A DNA stretch of 64,000 nucleotides, taken from the NCBI GenBank assembly GCA_902616615.1, contig CACMTN010000003.1:1-64000 (forward strand), written 5' to 3'. Positions within the stretch are counted from its first letter, which is position 1. Every line of letters begins with the position of its first letter. Below are positions 50,679-58,869 of this stretch, piece by piece. A program made the translations under genes and the position numbers. The DNA comes from an uncultured SAR116 cluster alpha proteobacterium (lineage in GTDB: Bacteria > Pseudomonadota > Alphaproteobacteria > Puniceispirillales > Marisalimonadaceae). Under the pieces are notes generated by a model. It was not told the DNA's origin. It worked only from the letters and a program-made list of their open reading frames with translations, and did not search any database.

Positions 50679-51197
50679 ATGAAAAATAACAAAAATGCAC
50701 CCAAAAGTTTGGGTGCATTATTTAATAAAAGTGATACAATTATTGCAATTTTATTAACTTTTATAATTGGTTTATTATGGTTTGAAACAACTAAATTTGA
50801 AAAAGTTCCTGACTTATTTTCAAACAATATTCCACCCGAAATGTTTCCACAGATATTACTAATAATTATTCTTGGCATGGTTTTAATTATACCTTTTGAG
50901 CACATGTTTTTAAAAAAAAATGGTAAAGATATTGACTCATCTAGAAAAAACTCTGTCGAATTTTCAACGATTGGAACTATGATTATTTTATCTGCGATCA
51001 TAGCGTCTTCACAAGTTTTAGGCGCTGCCTTAACAATTATTGCTGTAAGTATCTCATTACCTATTTATTGGGGTGAAAGAAGATTAAAAGTACTAATCTC
51101 ATATGTTATTGGGTTCCCATTATTTGTGATAGTTTTATTTAATATAATTCTTGGTGTTCATTTTGAACCTGGGCTATTAGAACTCATTAAAAATTAA
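50679..51197 (+). CDS. Tripartite tricarboxylate transporter small permease (TctB)
   Basis: Four-TM ORF between TctC and TctA. Confidence 0.85.
   Translation: MKNNKNAPKSLGALFNKSDTIIAILLTFIIGLLWFETTKFEKVPDLFSNNIPPEMFPQILLIIILGMVLIIPFEHMFLKKNGKDIDSSRKNSVEFSTIGTMIILSAIIASSQVLGAALTIIAVSISLPIYWGERRLKVLISYVIGFPLFVIVLFNIILGVHFEPGLLELIKN
50694..50719 (+). terminator. Hairpin following the TctC gene, lying inside the predicted start of TctB
   Basis: AATGCACCCAAA / TTTGGGTGCATT, 12-nt complementary arms separated by AG (about 10-11 bp effective stem). Confidence 0.7.
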
Positions 51198-51210
51198 AGA
51201 GGGTTGAAAT

Positions 51211-52683
51211 TTGGAAGATATAATTAAAGGTATTGGGTTATTATTGGAATTTGAAAATATACTCTTAATTTTATCAGGTGTTTTAATTGGCGTGTTAGTT
51301 GGAGCATTACCGGGTTTAAGTTCTCCTATGGCAATTGCTCTTCTAATACCTTTTACAATTTCTTTAGACCCAGTTGCAGCAATAGCTATGATGGCCGCCC
51401 TATATTGTGCTGGAACTTTTGGAGGGTCCATCACAGCTATATTAATAAATGCTCCAGGTGCTCCACCAGCTGTAGCAACTGCTCTAGATGGATACCCAAT
51501 GGCAAAAAATGGCGAACCAGGAAGGGCGCTTGGTTTAGCTGCCGTATCTAGTGTTTTTGGTGGAATTTTTAGTTTAATAATTTTTATATTTGCGGCTCCT
51601 CTTTTGGCAAAGCTTGCCCTAGAATTCGGACCAGCAGAATATTTTGGACTTGCTGTTTTTGCTCTTTCAATGCTTGCATCTATGAGTGGAAAGTCTTCTC
51701 TAAGAAATCTTATTTCAGGTCTTGTTGGCGTGTTAATTGGCACTATAGGAATACATCTAACTACTGGTGTAGAAAGATTTACATTTGATATCCCAGATCT
51801 TGAAGAAGGGATACATTTTGTCCCTGTTCTTATTGGTCTATTTGCAGTCAGTGAGCTTTTTAAACAATCTGAAAAACTAAATGCTGTAGTTGAGAGAATA
51901 CAAGCAAAAGCTCTAAGATTGCCTACATTATTTGAATTAAAAAAACTAAAATATACTATACTTAGATCGTCTGGAATTGGAACTTTCATAGGCATTCTTC
52001 CTGCTGAAGGTTCTACAGTAGCAGCCATTATTGGTTATAATGAGGCTAGAAGATGGTCTAAGGATAAAGATAACTTTGGCAAAGGCTCTCCTGAGGGTAT
52101 AGTTGGACCGGAAGCTGCAAACAATGCCGCTGCAGGTGGGGCTATGGTTCCCACACTTGCATTAGGAATACCTGGAAGCGGCTCAACCGCTCTTATATTA
52201 GCTGCATTAATTATGCATGGTTTTAGACCTGGTCCTTATTTAATTAGTGAAACACCAGAATTCGTATACGCAATTTTTGGAGCTATGTTGATAGCTAATT
52301 TAGGATTTTTATTCATAGGCTTAGTCGGTGCAAAATTCTTTTCTCTAGTTGCTTTCATCCCCAAAAAACTCCTTTGGCCAGCTGTATTTATATTTTCTAT
52401 GATTGGTTCTTATTCTTTTGCATCCTCAATGTTTGATGTCTGGGTAATGTTAGCTGCTGGACTAGTAGGTTATTTTATGGATCGGCATGGTTTCTCAGCA
52501 GCTCCACTTGTTATGGGATTAATTCTTGGGAAGTTAGTTGAAGAAAGTTTTTCTCAATCAATGATTATTCATGATAACAATTTCTTTGCATTATTAGAAA
52601 GTCCAGTTGTGTTATTATTTTTTGTACTAACATTCTTAAGTTTATCATCTCCTTTTTGGACAAGATATTTCTCAAAGAAATAA
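51211..52683 (+). CDS. Tripartite tricarboxylate transporter large permease (TctA)
   Basis: GALPGLSSPMAIALLIPFT, YCAGTFGGSITAILINAPGAPPAVATALDGYP; TTG start. Confidence 0.96.
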   Translation: MEDIIKGIGLLLEFENILLILSGVLIGVLVGALPGLSSPMAIALLIPFTISLDPVAAIAMMAALYCAGTFGGSITAILINAPGAPPAVATALDGYPMAKNGEPGRALGLAAVSSVFGGIFSLIIFIFAAPLLAKLALEFGPAEYFGLAVFALSMLASMSGKSSLRNLISGLVGVLIGTIGIHLTTGVERFTFDIPDLEEGIHFVPVLIGLFAVSELFKQSEKLNAVVERIQAKALRLPTLFELKKLKYTILRSSGIGTFIGILPAEGSTVAAIIGYNEARRWSKDKDNFGKGSPEGIVGPEAANNAAAGGAMVPTLALGIPGSGSTALILAALIMHGFRPGPYLISETPEFVYAIFGAMLIANLGFLFIGLVGAKFFSLVAFIPKKLLWPAVFIFSMIGSYSFASSMFDVWVMLAAGLVGYFMDRHGFSAAPLVMGLILGKLVEESFSQSMIIHDNNFFALLESPVVLLFFVLTFLSLSSPFWTRYFSKK

Positions 52684-52702
52684 TTCAATTAGATGTAGTA
52701 AA

Positions 52703-54082
52703 ATGAATAAAATTGAAACTTCTATTGCTGAAACGTTTTCAGCATGGGTCCATAAGCTCAATATAAATGATGTACCTAAAGATGTTGTTGACAAATTACA
52801 ACTTATTGTACTGGATTCTTTTGGACTAATGGTTTCCGCTAAAAACGAGCAATACATAAAAAGCCTTATCAAGGCACTTCAGGAGAATGGAGATTGCACA
52901 TTAGTTGGACACAATAAAAAGGTAAATCCATTCAACGCATCTATAATTAATGGTACAGCTATACATGGAGAAGATTTTGACGATACTTTTGAAGGAACAC
53001 CTGTGCACGTAGGTTCTGTTATGGTTCCAGCAATGTTATCTTCGGCTCAAGCTAAAAATTTAGATGGAGAAAAATTTTTAAAAGGCTTGGTCGTAGGATC
53101 AGAACTAATTTGTAGACTAGCTTTAGTCGCGCCTACAGCAGTTCATAGACAAGGTTTTCACCCGACAGCAATTTTTGGAGCTTTTGGCTCATCAATAGGT
53201 GTTGCATCTTTGCTTGGAAATACCATAGATGAAATGAGTTCAGGATTAGGTATTGTAGGAAGCATGGCTTCTGGAATTATAGAATATTTAGCTGAAGGCA
53301 CATCTACAAAACGTCTTCACCCAGGATGGGCAGCTGGTTGTGGATGGCAATCTGCTAATTTTGCTAAATTCGGATTTTTAGGACCAAGAACTGTATTTGA
53401 AGGTCAACACGGTGTATTTAATAGTTTTGCTAAAAATAATATTGAACCAGATTTTTCACATATTATTTCAGATTTAGGAAATAGATGGGAATCAAAAAAC
53501 TTGGCTTTAAAGCCTTACGCCTGTGGAACAATGGCTCAACCTTTTATTGATTGCGCTATAAAACTAAAAGATAAAATTGATAATGTTGAGAACATAGATA
53601 AAGTAATAGCTAGCGTTGGTGAGGGAACAGTCCACAGGTTATGGGAACCATTAGAGGAGAAACAGAGTCCATCTACTGCTTATGGCGCAAAATTTTCTGT
53701 TCCATATTGTATTTCAATAGGATTAATCAATGGATCTGCAGGCTTAAATGAGTTTACTGATAAATGTTTGAAAAATTTAGAGGTGATAAAATTAGCTTCT
53801 AAAGTAAATTATGAAATTAATCCAAATGATGAATATCCAAGAAATTATACTGGTAGAATAAAAATATTTATGAAAGATGGGACAATGTATTCTTCGTCAC
53901 AAGAGTGTTTAAGAGGTGGCAAACGTGACCCTCTTAGTACTAATGAAGTTAGAAAAAAATTTGAAGCTAATTTAAAATTTGCAAATGTAAAGTCTAGTGA
54001 GATTAAAAAACTATTTAATTTTATTAAAAAAATTTTTAAATCAAAAAATCTTAACAGCTTAGACGATGTTAACTTCTATTAA
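52703..54082 (+). CDS. MmgE/PrpD family protein (copy 3)
   Basis: HGEDFDDTFEGTPVHVGSVMVPAML, GFHPTAIFGAFGSSIG; 19 nt after TctA. Confidence 0.93.
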   Translation: MNKIETSIAETFSAWVHKLNINDVPKDVVDKLQLIVLDSFGLMVSAKNEQYIKSLIKALQENGDCTLVGHNKKVNPFNASIINGTAIHGEDFDDTFEGTPVHVGSVMVPAMLSSAQAKNLDGEKFLKGLVVGSELICRLALVAPTAVHRQGFHPTAIFGAFGSSIGVASLLGNTIDEMSSGLGIVGSMASGIIEYLAEGTSTKRLHPGWAAGCGWQSANFAKFGFLGPRTVFEGQHGVFNSFAKNNIEPDFSHIISDLGNRWESKNLALKPYACGTMAQPFIDCAIKLKDKIDNVENIDKVIASVGEGTVHRLWEPLEEKQSPSTAYGAKFSVPYCISIGLINGSAGLNEFTDKCLKNLEVIKLASKVNYEINPNDEYPRNYTGRIKIFMKDGTMYSSSQECLRGGKRDPLSTNEVRKKFEANLKFANVKSSEIKKLFNFIKKIFKSKNLNSLDDVNFY

Positions 54083-55088
54083 TTAAACCACTGCAGTTTT
54101 TTCCTAAGAGTAAATCAAAAAATCTCTTCCATTTTTCTACATAATTACTTCTATTTACAACCCAATCAATATGATCAGTAGGGGGTTTGTGTGGATTTAT
54201 TCTAATTCCCCACAAACCATCAACCTCATTAGGAACTGCTGAATACCTGACATCTGTTATTATATTTTTATCAATGCCTTTTCCTAGATAACCTTGCGAG
54301 AACCAATCAAATCTTTTTATATCCTTATATTGTTGACTTTTTTTATTAAGATCCAAAAAATCATTGAGAAGATCAAGTTTTTTAATTTTTGTTCCTTGAC
54401 AGTATTCTGACTTAGAAAACAATCTTACTGCATCAACATAATAAAAACCTTCATCCTCATAAATTGTTTTCCATAAAAACAAATTTCCCAGACTAGGTTT
54501 CACAGTCAAATTTTTACTTTCATGACCTCTAAAATTAGCAATTGATTTCCCAATATATTCTGCACGATTTTCTTGAAAGGCACCAAAGGTTAGATAAATG
54601 AAGATATAAAAAATACCAAAAACGGTACTTAATTTATTTTTCATAATTATTGTAAAAATTATAATTAGAAATAATGGAACACTTAAAAAAGGATCAACTA
54701 CCGACACATAATTCCAAGAAATTCTTTCATCAGAAAATGGCCAAAAAAGCTGGGTTCCATAACTTGTACAAGCGTCTAATAAACCATGTGTGGCATAACC
54801 AAAAAAACTAAACAGATACGTTTCACCCCAACTTAAATATTTTTTGAAAAATATCCTCGAAAATAACGTTACAATTAGAGCACCAATAGGTATAAAAATT
54901 ATGGAGTGTGTAAATTGTCTATGATATTCTAATTTTAACAAAGGGTCAGAGGCAGATCTAATAAAAATGTCTAGATCAGGTGCTAAACCAGCAAGGCAAC
55001 CTACTATTGACCCTACTAAAATTTTTTTCTTATTAGATATCGTTTGAGCAAAAATTGCGCCGAATGCACCTTGAGTAACAGGATCCAT
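54069..55088 (-). CDS. YdjM-type membrane metal-dependent hydrolase family
   Basis: MDPVTQGAFGA, GLAPDLDIF, EYHRQFTHSIIFIP, HGLLDACTSYGTQLFWPF. Confidence 0.88.
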   Translation of the reverse strand: MDPVTQGAFGAIFAQTISNKKKILVGSIVGCLAGLAPDLDIFIRSASDPLLKLEYHRQFTHSIIFIPIGALIVTLFSRIFFKKYLSWGETYLFSFFGYATHGLLDACTSYGTQLFWPFSDERISWNYVSVVDPFLSVPLFLIIIFTIIMKNKLSTVFGIFYIFIYLTFGAFQENRAEYIGKSIANFRGHESKNLTVKPSLGNLFLWKTIYEDEGFYYVDAVRLFSKSEYCQGTKIKKLDLLNDFLDLNKKSQQYKDIKRFDWFSQGYLGKGIDKNIITDVRYSAVPNEVDGLWGIRINPHKPPTDHIDWVVNRSNYVEKWKRFFDLLLGKNCSGLINRS

Positions 55089-55191
55089 TATATAACCAAA
55101 ATTATTAAATAATCTATTTATACACTAAGTTGTCTTGACTGTTCATATTTTTTTCTTTTAACATATTAATCTAATTACAAGAGACTTTTCA

Positions 55192-56808
55192 ATGAACCAA
55201 ATTAAATTAAATAATAAAGATTATGACGCCATAATCGTAGGAGCTGGTTTCTCGGGATTATACCAATTGATCTGTCTTCGTGACCAACTTAACCTTAATT
55301 GTGTGGTTTTAGAAACAGGAGATGATGTAGGTGGTACATGGTATTGGAACCGCTACCCAGGCGCTAGATGTGATACAGAAAGTCATGCCTATTCTTATTA
55401 TTTTTCTGAGGAATTACTAAAAGAATGGACATGGTCAGAAAGATATCCAGGGCATGCTGAAATTAGAAGATATATGAATTTTGTTGCTAACAAATTTCAT
55501 CTTAAAAAAGATATTATTTTTCAACAAAAAGTTACTAGTGCAACTTTTAATAGTAATAAAAAAAAATGGAAAGTAGTCTCTAATAAAAAAATTGAGTTTA
55601 ATGCTAAGTTTCTTATATCTGCGGTCGGTTGTTTATCAAGTGCTAATATTCCAAATATAAAAGGACTAGAAAATTTCGAGGGAAAATACTATCATACTGG
55701 AAATTGGCCTAAAAATGGTGTTTCATTTGTTGACAAAAAAGTTGGTCAAATTGGAACTGGATCTACTGGTATTCAAGCTGTTCCTGTTATTGCTGAAGAA
55801 GCAAAATACTTAACTGTTTTCCAAAGAACTGCTAACTACAGCATTCCTGCAAGAAATAAACCTTTAACATCAGAATTTAAAAACCATGTAAAAGAAAATT
55901 CAAATATTTACAAAAAACTAGTTAAACGTACACCTAATGCTCATCCTTTTGAAATAAGTGATCGTAAAGTTTCTGACGTAGATAAAAAAGAATTGAATGA
56001 AATTTATGAAAAGGCCTGGGAGATTGGAGGACTTCAGTTTAGGGCAGTATTTAACGATTTAGTAACTAATATTGATGCTAATAAAACAGCCTCTGATTTT
56101 ATAAAAAAGAAAATTAGAGAAACTGTTTCAAATAAAAAGTTTGCTTCAATATTGTCAGATATTGACCACCCTTATGCTGGCAAACGTCCACCCATAGACA
56201 GTAATTATTTTGAAACTTTTAACAGGGATAACATCAATTTAGTTGATCTTCGTAGTGATCCAATTGAAAAAATAGACAAAACTGGAATTAAAACCAAGAA
56301 TAATCATTTCGAATTAGATGTAATTGTTTTTGCAACTGGCTATGATGCGATGACTGGACCGTTATTAAACATGAACATAACTGGAAAGAATAATTTAAAA
56401 CTTAAGGATACATGGAAAGAAGGGCCAAAAACTTTTTTAGGTCTTCAAGTTCCTGGATTTCCAAATTTGTTTACAATTACAGGGCCAGGTAGTCCATCAG
56501 TTTTAACAAATATGCCGATGGCTATTGAACAACATGTAGAATGGATTCGAGATTGTATAGAATTTATGAATAAAAAAGATTATTCAACAATTGAAGCTAA
56601 TACAAATGCTGCCGAGAAATGGGGTGCGGAGGTAAATTCTGTAGCCAATAAAACACTTTTACCAACTGTAAAACATTCTTGGTATTTAGGAGCAAATATT
56701 CCTGGCAAGCCGAGAGTATTCATGCCATATGCAGGTGGTCTTCCAAGATATACCGAAGTATGTGACAATATTAAAAATAATAATTATAGAGAATTCAATT
56801 TGAATTAG
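55192..56808 (+). CDS. Flavin-containing monooxygenase (cyclohexanone monooxygenase/BVMO-like)
   Basis: GAGFSGLYQL, GGTWYWNRYPGARCDTES, second Rossmann GQIGTGSTGIQ, FATGYD. Confidence 0.93.
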   Translation: MNQIKLNNKDYDAIIVGAGFSGLYQLICLRDQLNLNCVVLETGDDVGGTWYWNRYPGARCDTESHAYSYYFSEELLKEWTWSERYPGHAEIRRYMNFVANKFHLKKDIIFQQKVTSATFNSNKKKWKVVSNKKIEFNAKFLISAVGCLSSANIPNIKGLENFEGKYYHTGNWPKNGVSFVDKKVGQIGTGSTGIQAVPVIAEEAKYLTVFQRTANYSIPARNKPLTSEFKNHVKENSNIYKKLVKRTPNAHPFEISDRKVSDVDKKELNEIYEKAWEIGGLQFRAVFNDLVTNIDANKTASDFIKKKIRETVSNKKFASILSDIDHPYAGKRPPIDSNYFETFNRDNINLVDLRSDPIEKIDKTGIKTKNNHFELDVIVFATGYDAMTGPLLNMNITGKNNLKLKDTWKEGPKTFLGLQVPGFPNLFTITGPGSPSVLTNMPMAIEQHVEWIRDCIEFMNKKDYSTIEANTNAAEKWGAEVNSVANKTLLPTVKHSWYLGANIPGKPRVFMPYAGGLPRYTEVCDNIKNNNYREFNLN

Positions 56809-56811
56809 TTG

Positions 56812-57288
56812 TTAATCATCAATAGTATTTTTTATTTGATTAATTTTAGTCCTAATTTTTTTCATTCTTTCTTCAAGTACGTTTTTCTTAGGTGGGTTAT
56901 TTGAGTCAAATTGGTCTAAGAGATTTGACATTTCATTTGCTAATTCATTACTTTGTCTATTCGAGTCTAAAAGTCTTATCTGAGTTTTTCTAATTAATGC
57001 ACTTAATACGACATTTGATTTAATCATTTTTGTAAAGTATGATTTAGGTATTTTTTTGGCTACTAACTTTTGTGCACATACTTTAGCGGTAACTGTTCTT
57101 GGAACGTTAAGTAAAATGGAAGTTTCACCAAATATTTCTCCCATGCCAAGCCTATTAAGTTTCAATCCATCTTTGGTTTCAATATTTACATATCCTTCTA
57201 AAATTAAGTATGCCTCAGAGGCCTCGTTTCCAGCTTCATATATTACTTCACCAGGTTCCCAAATTGCTGATTTACCATTGTCTTGCAT
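56812..57288 (-). CDS. Cyclic-nucleotide-binding-domain protein without recognisable DNA-binding domain
   Basis: CAP-like LILEGYVNIE...GMGEIFGETSILLNVPRTVTAK; C-terminus is charged/helical. Confidence 0.85.
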   Translation of the reverse strand: MQDNGKSAIWEPGEVIYEAGNEASEAYLILEGYVNIETKDGLKLNRLGMGEIFGETSILLNVPRTVTAKVCAQKLVAKKIPKSYFTKMIKSNVVLSALIRKTQIRLLDSNRQSNELANEMSNLLDQFDSNNPPKKNVLEERMKKIRTKINQIKNTIDD

Positions 57289-57321
57289 CTAATACTCCTC
57301 CTAAAGAAAAAGTAAAAATAT

Positions 57322-57480
57322 TTACACTGGAATATCTAGTGGCTTCATCCAAAAAATATATCCATAAAATATCAAGTAACAATAAAATAATAAATAAGCC
57401 CACCATGGTTTAGGTTTAAAAGTTTTGCTTTTTTCTTCAATAACCTCTAATTCTTCTTTATAATTTTTATAATAGTTCAT
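57322..57480 (-). CDS. Small single-TM protein, 52 aa, not in ORF track
   Basis: Hand translation: MNYYKNYKEELEVIEEKSKTFKPKPWWAYLLFYCYLIFYGYIFWMKPLDIPV*; alternative ATG one codon upstream (57483). Confidence 0.55.
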   Translation of the reverse strand: MNYYKNYKEELEVIEEKSKTFKPKPWWAYLLFYCYLIFYGYIFWMKPLDIPV

Positions 57481-57528
57481 CATAAAATTTGATCTACCCA
57501 ATTAACTTCTCCACCATAAATTTAAATT

Positions 57529-58131
57529 TTAAATATCTAAAAATATTGTTTCTTCTTCGCCTTGTAAAAATATATCAAATAAATAGCTATGCTTAGAAAT
57601 TTTTTTGGCAATTAAACTATTTACATTACAATTATTTATTATAGATAGAAGTGGATCATTTTTCAATTCGTCACCTTCAAAATATATTCTAGTATTAAGT
57701 GTCATATTAAGGCCTCTTGAGGAAATAGATAATGAAATATATGGACTATGAATTTTTCCATCAAATCCCTTAAATGATCCAGGTTTAACTGTTTTCAATA
57801 TAAACTTTTTTGTCAAATTATTTGGAATAAACCTAGCAAAACCACTTTCTTCTTTGAATTCTCCTTTTTCATCACACTGCCAAGTTTCTAGCATGACATC
57901 ATCTAAAGCAACACCATTACCGTCAAAAACAGAACCTTCAATAGTTATTAATTCGCTTTCATTTTTACTCTTAAATGGTATTTCTCCCAAATCATTTTTA
58001 TAAAGTTTTTTAATTTTAATTGCATTAGGCATACAACCTATATGAAGAAAAGGGCCTGCAGTTTGAAAAGGGGTTTCATCAAGATTTTCTTTTGAAGTAG
58101 TCAAATTAAAGGCCTTCTCTTCTATTTTCAA
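57529..58131 (-). CDS. pcaG: Protocatechuate 3,4-dioxygenase alpha subunit
   Basis: TPFQTAGPFLHIG, ETWQCDEKGEF, SPYISLSISSRGL; overlaps pcaH by 26 bp. Confidence 0.92.
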   Translation of the reverse strand: MKIEEKAFNLTTSKENLDETPFQTAGPFLHIGCMPNAIKIKKLYKNDLGEIPFKSKNESELITIEGSVFDGNGVALDDVMLETWQCDEKGEFKEESGFARFIPNNLTKKFILKTVKPGSFKGFDGKIHSPYISLSISSRGLNMTLNTRIYFEGDELKNDPLLSIINNCNVNSLIAKKISKHSYLFDIFLQGEEETIFLDI

Positions 58132-58831
58132 AATATGTTTGTTTAATACCCCTTAAAACGATATTAAATTTATAAGCTAATAGATTTTGTGTATTTGATC
58201 TAGAGGTGTCCAATGCCCCAATTAAACTTTTTTTTGCTTTTTCATCTGCAATAGAATTAACCATTGGGCAATCTTGGATGAGAGGATCGCCCTCAAAATA
58301 CATTTGCGTTATTAATCTTTGTCCAAAACTTTTGCCAAATATAGAAAAATGAATATGCATTGGTCTCCACTCAATTCCACGATTTGGATAAGGATATGGT
58401 CCAGGTTGAATAGTTAAAAATTCATAATAACCACTTGATGTAGTCAAACACCTTCCACAACCAGCAAAATTAGGATCAATTGGTGCTGTATTTTTATCAT
58501 TATTGTGTAAATATTTACCAGCTGAGTTAGCTTGCCAAATTTCTATAAGTGCTCCTTCGATTGGTTTAGAAAATTGATCCAACACATTTCCATAGACAAT
58601 AATTTTATGACCAAGAGGAGAATTTTTATTTTTAGAAAAATTTAAGGTTAAATTGTTGTCTAGTTCACCAATAACATTTTCGTCAAAGATCGGCCCTAAA
58701 ATTTCACTATCTGAGGATGGAAACGAAATTTTTTTATTTTTAGGAGCTCTAAAAATACTAGATTTATAATCAGGAAAATCTACTTCTGGTTGTTTTTTAT
58801 AATTTCTTCTTATTAGTGATTTAACATTCAT
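58106..58831 (-). CDS. pcaH: Protocatechuate 3,4-dioxygenase beta subunit
   Basis: GNVLDQFSKPIEGALIEIWQANSAGKYLH, YPYPNRGIEWRPMHIHFSIFG, MYFEGDPL. Confidence 0.94.
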   Translation of the reverse strand: MNVKSLIRRNYKKQPEVDFPDYKSSIFRAPKNKKISFPSSDSEILGPIFDENVIGELDNNLTLNFSKNKNSPLGHKIIVYGNVLDQFSKPIEGALIEIWQANSAGKYLHNNDKNTAPIDPNFAGCGRCLTTSSGYYEFLTIQPGPYPYPNRGIEWRPMHIHFSIFGKSFGQRLITQMYFEGDPLIQDCPMVNSIADEKAKKSLIGALDTSRSNTQNLLAYKFNIVLRGIKQTYFENRREGL

Positions 58832-58869
58832 ACTTTTTCCCAAATTTACCAAATTATTTTTGATTAAGG

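Noticed and set aside
50528-52028. Long minus-strand ORFs 50528-51001 and 51177-52028 opposite TctB/TctA
   Set aside because: Mirror the coding frame of well-supported permeases; low-complexity, Ile/Ser/Pro-rich translation with no motifs.
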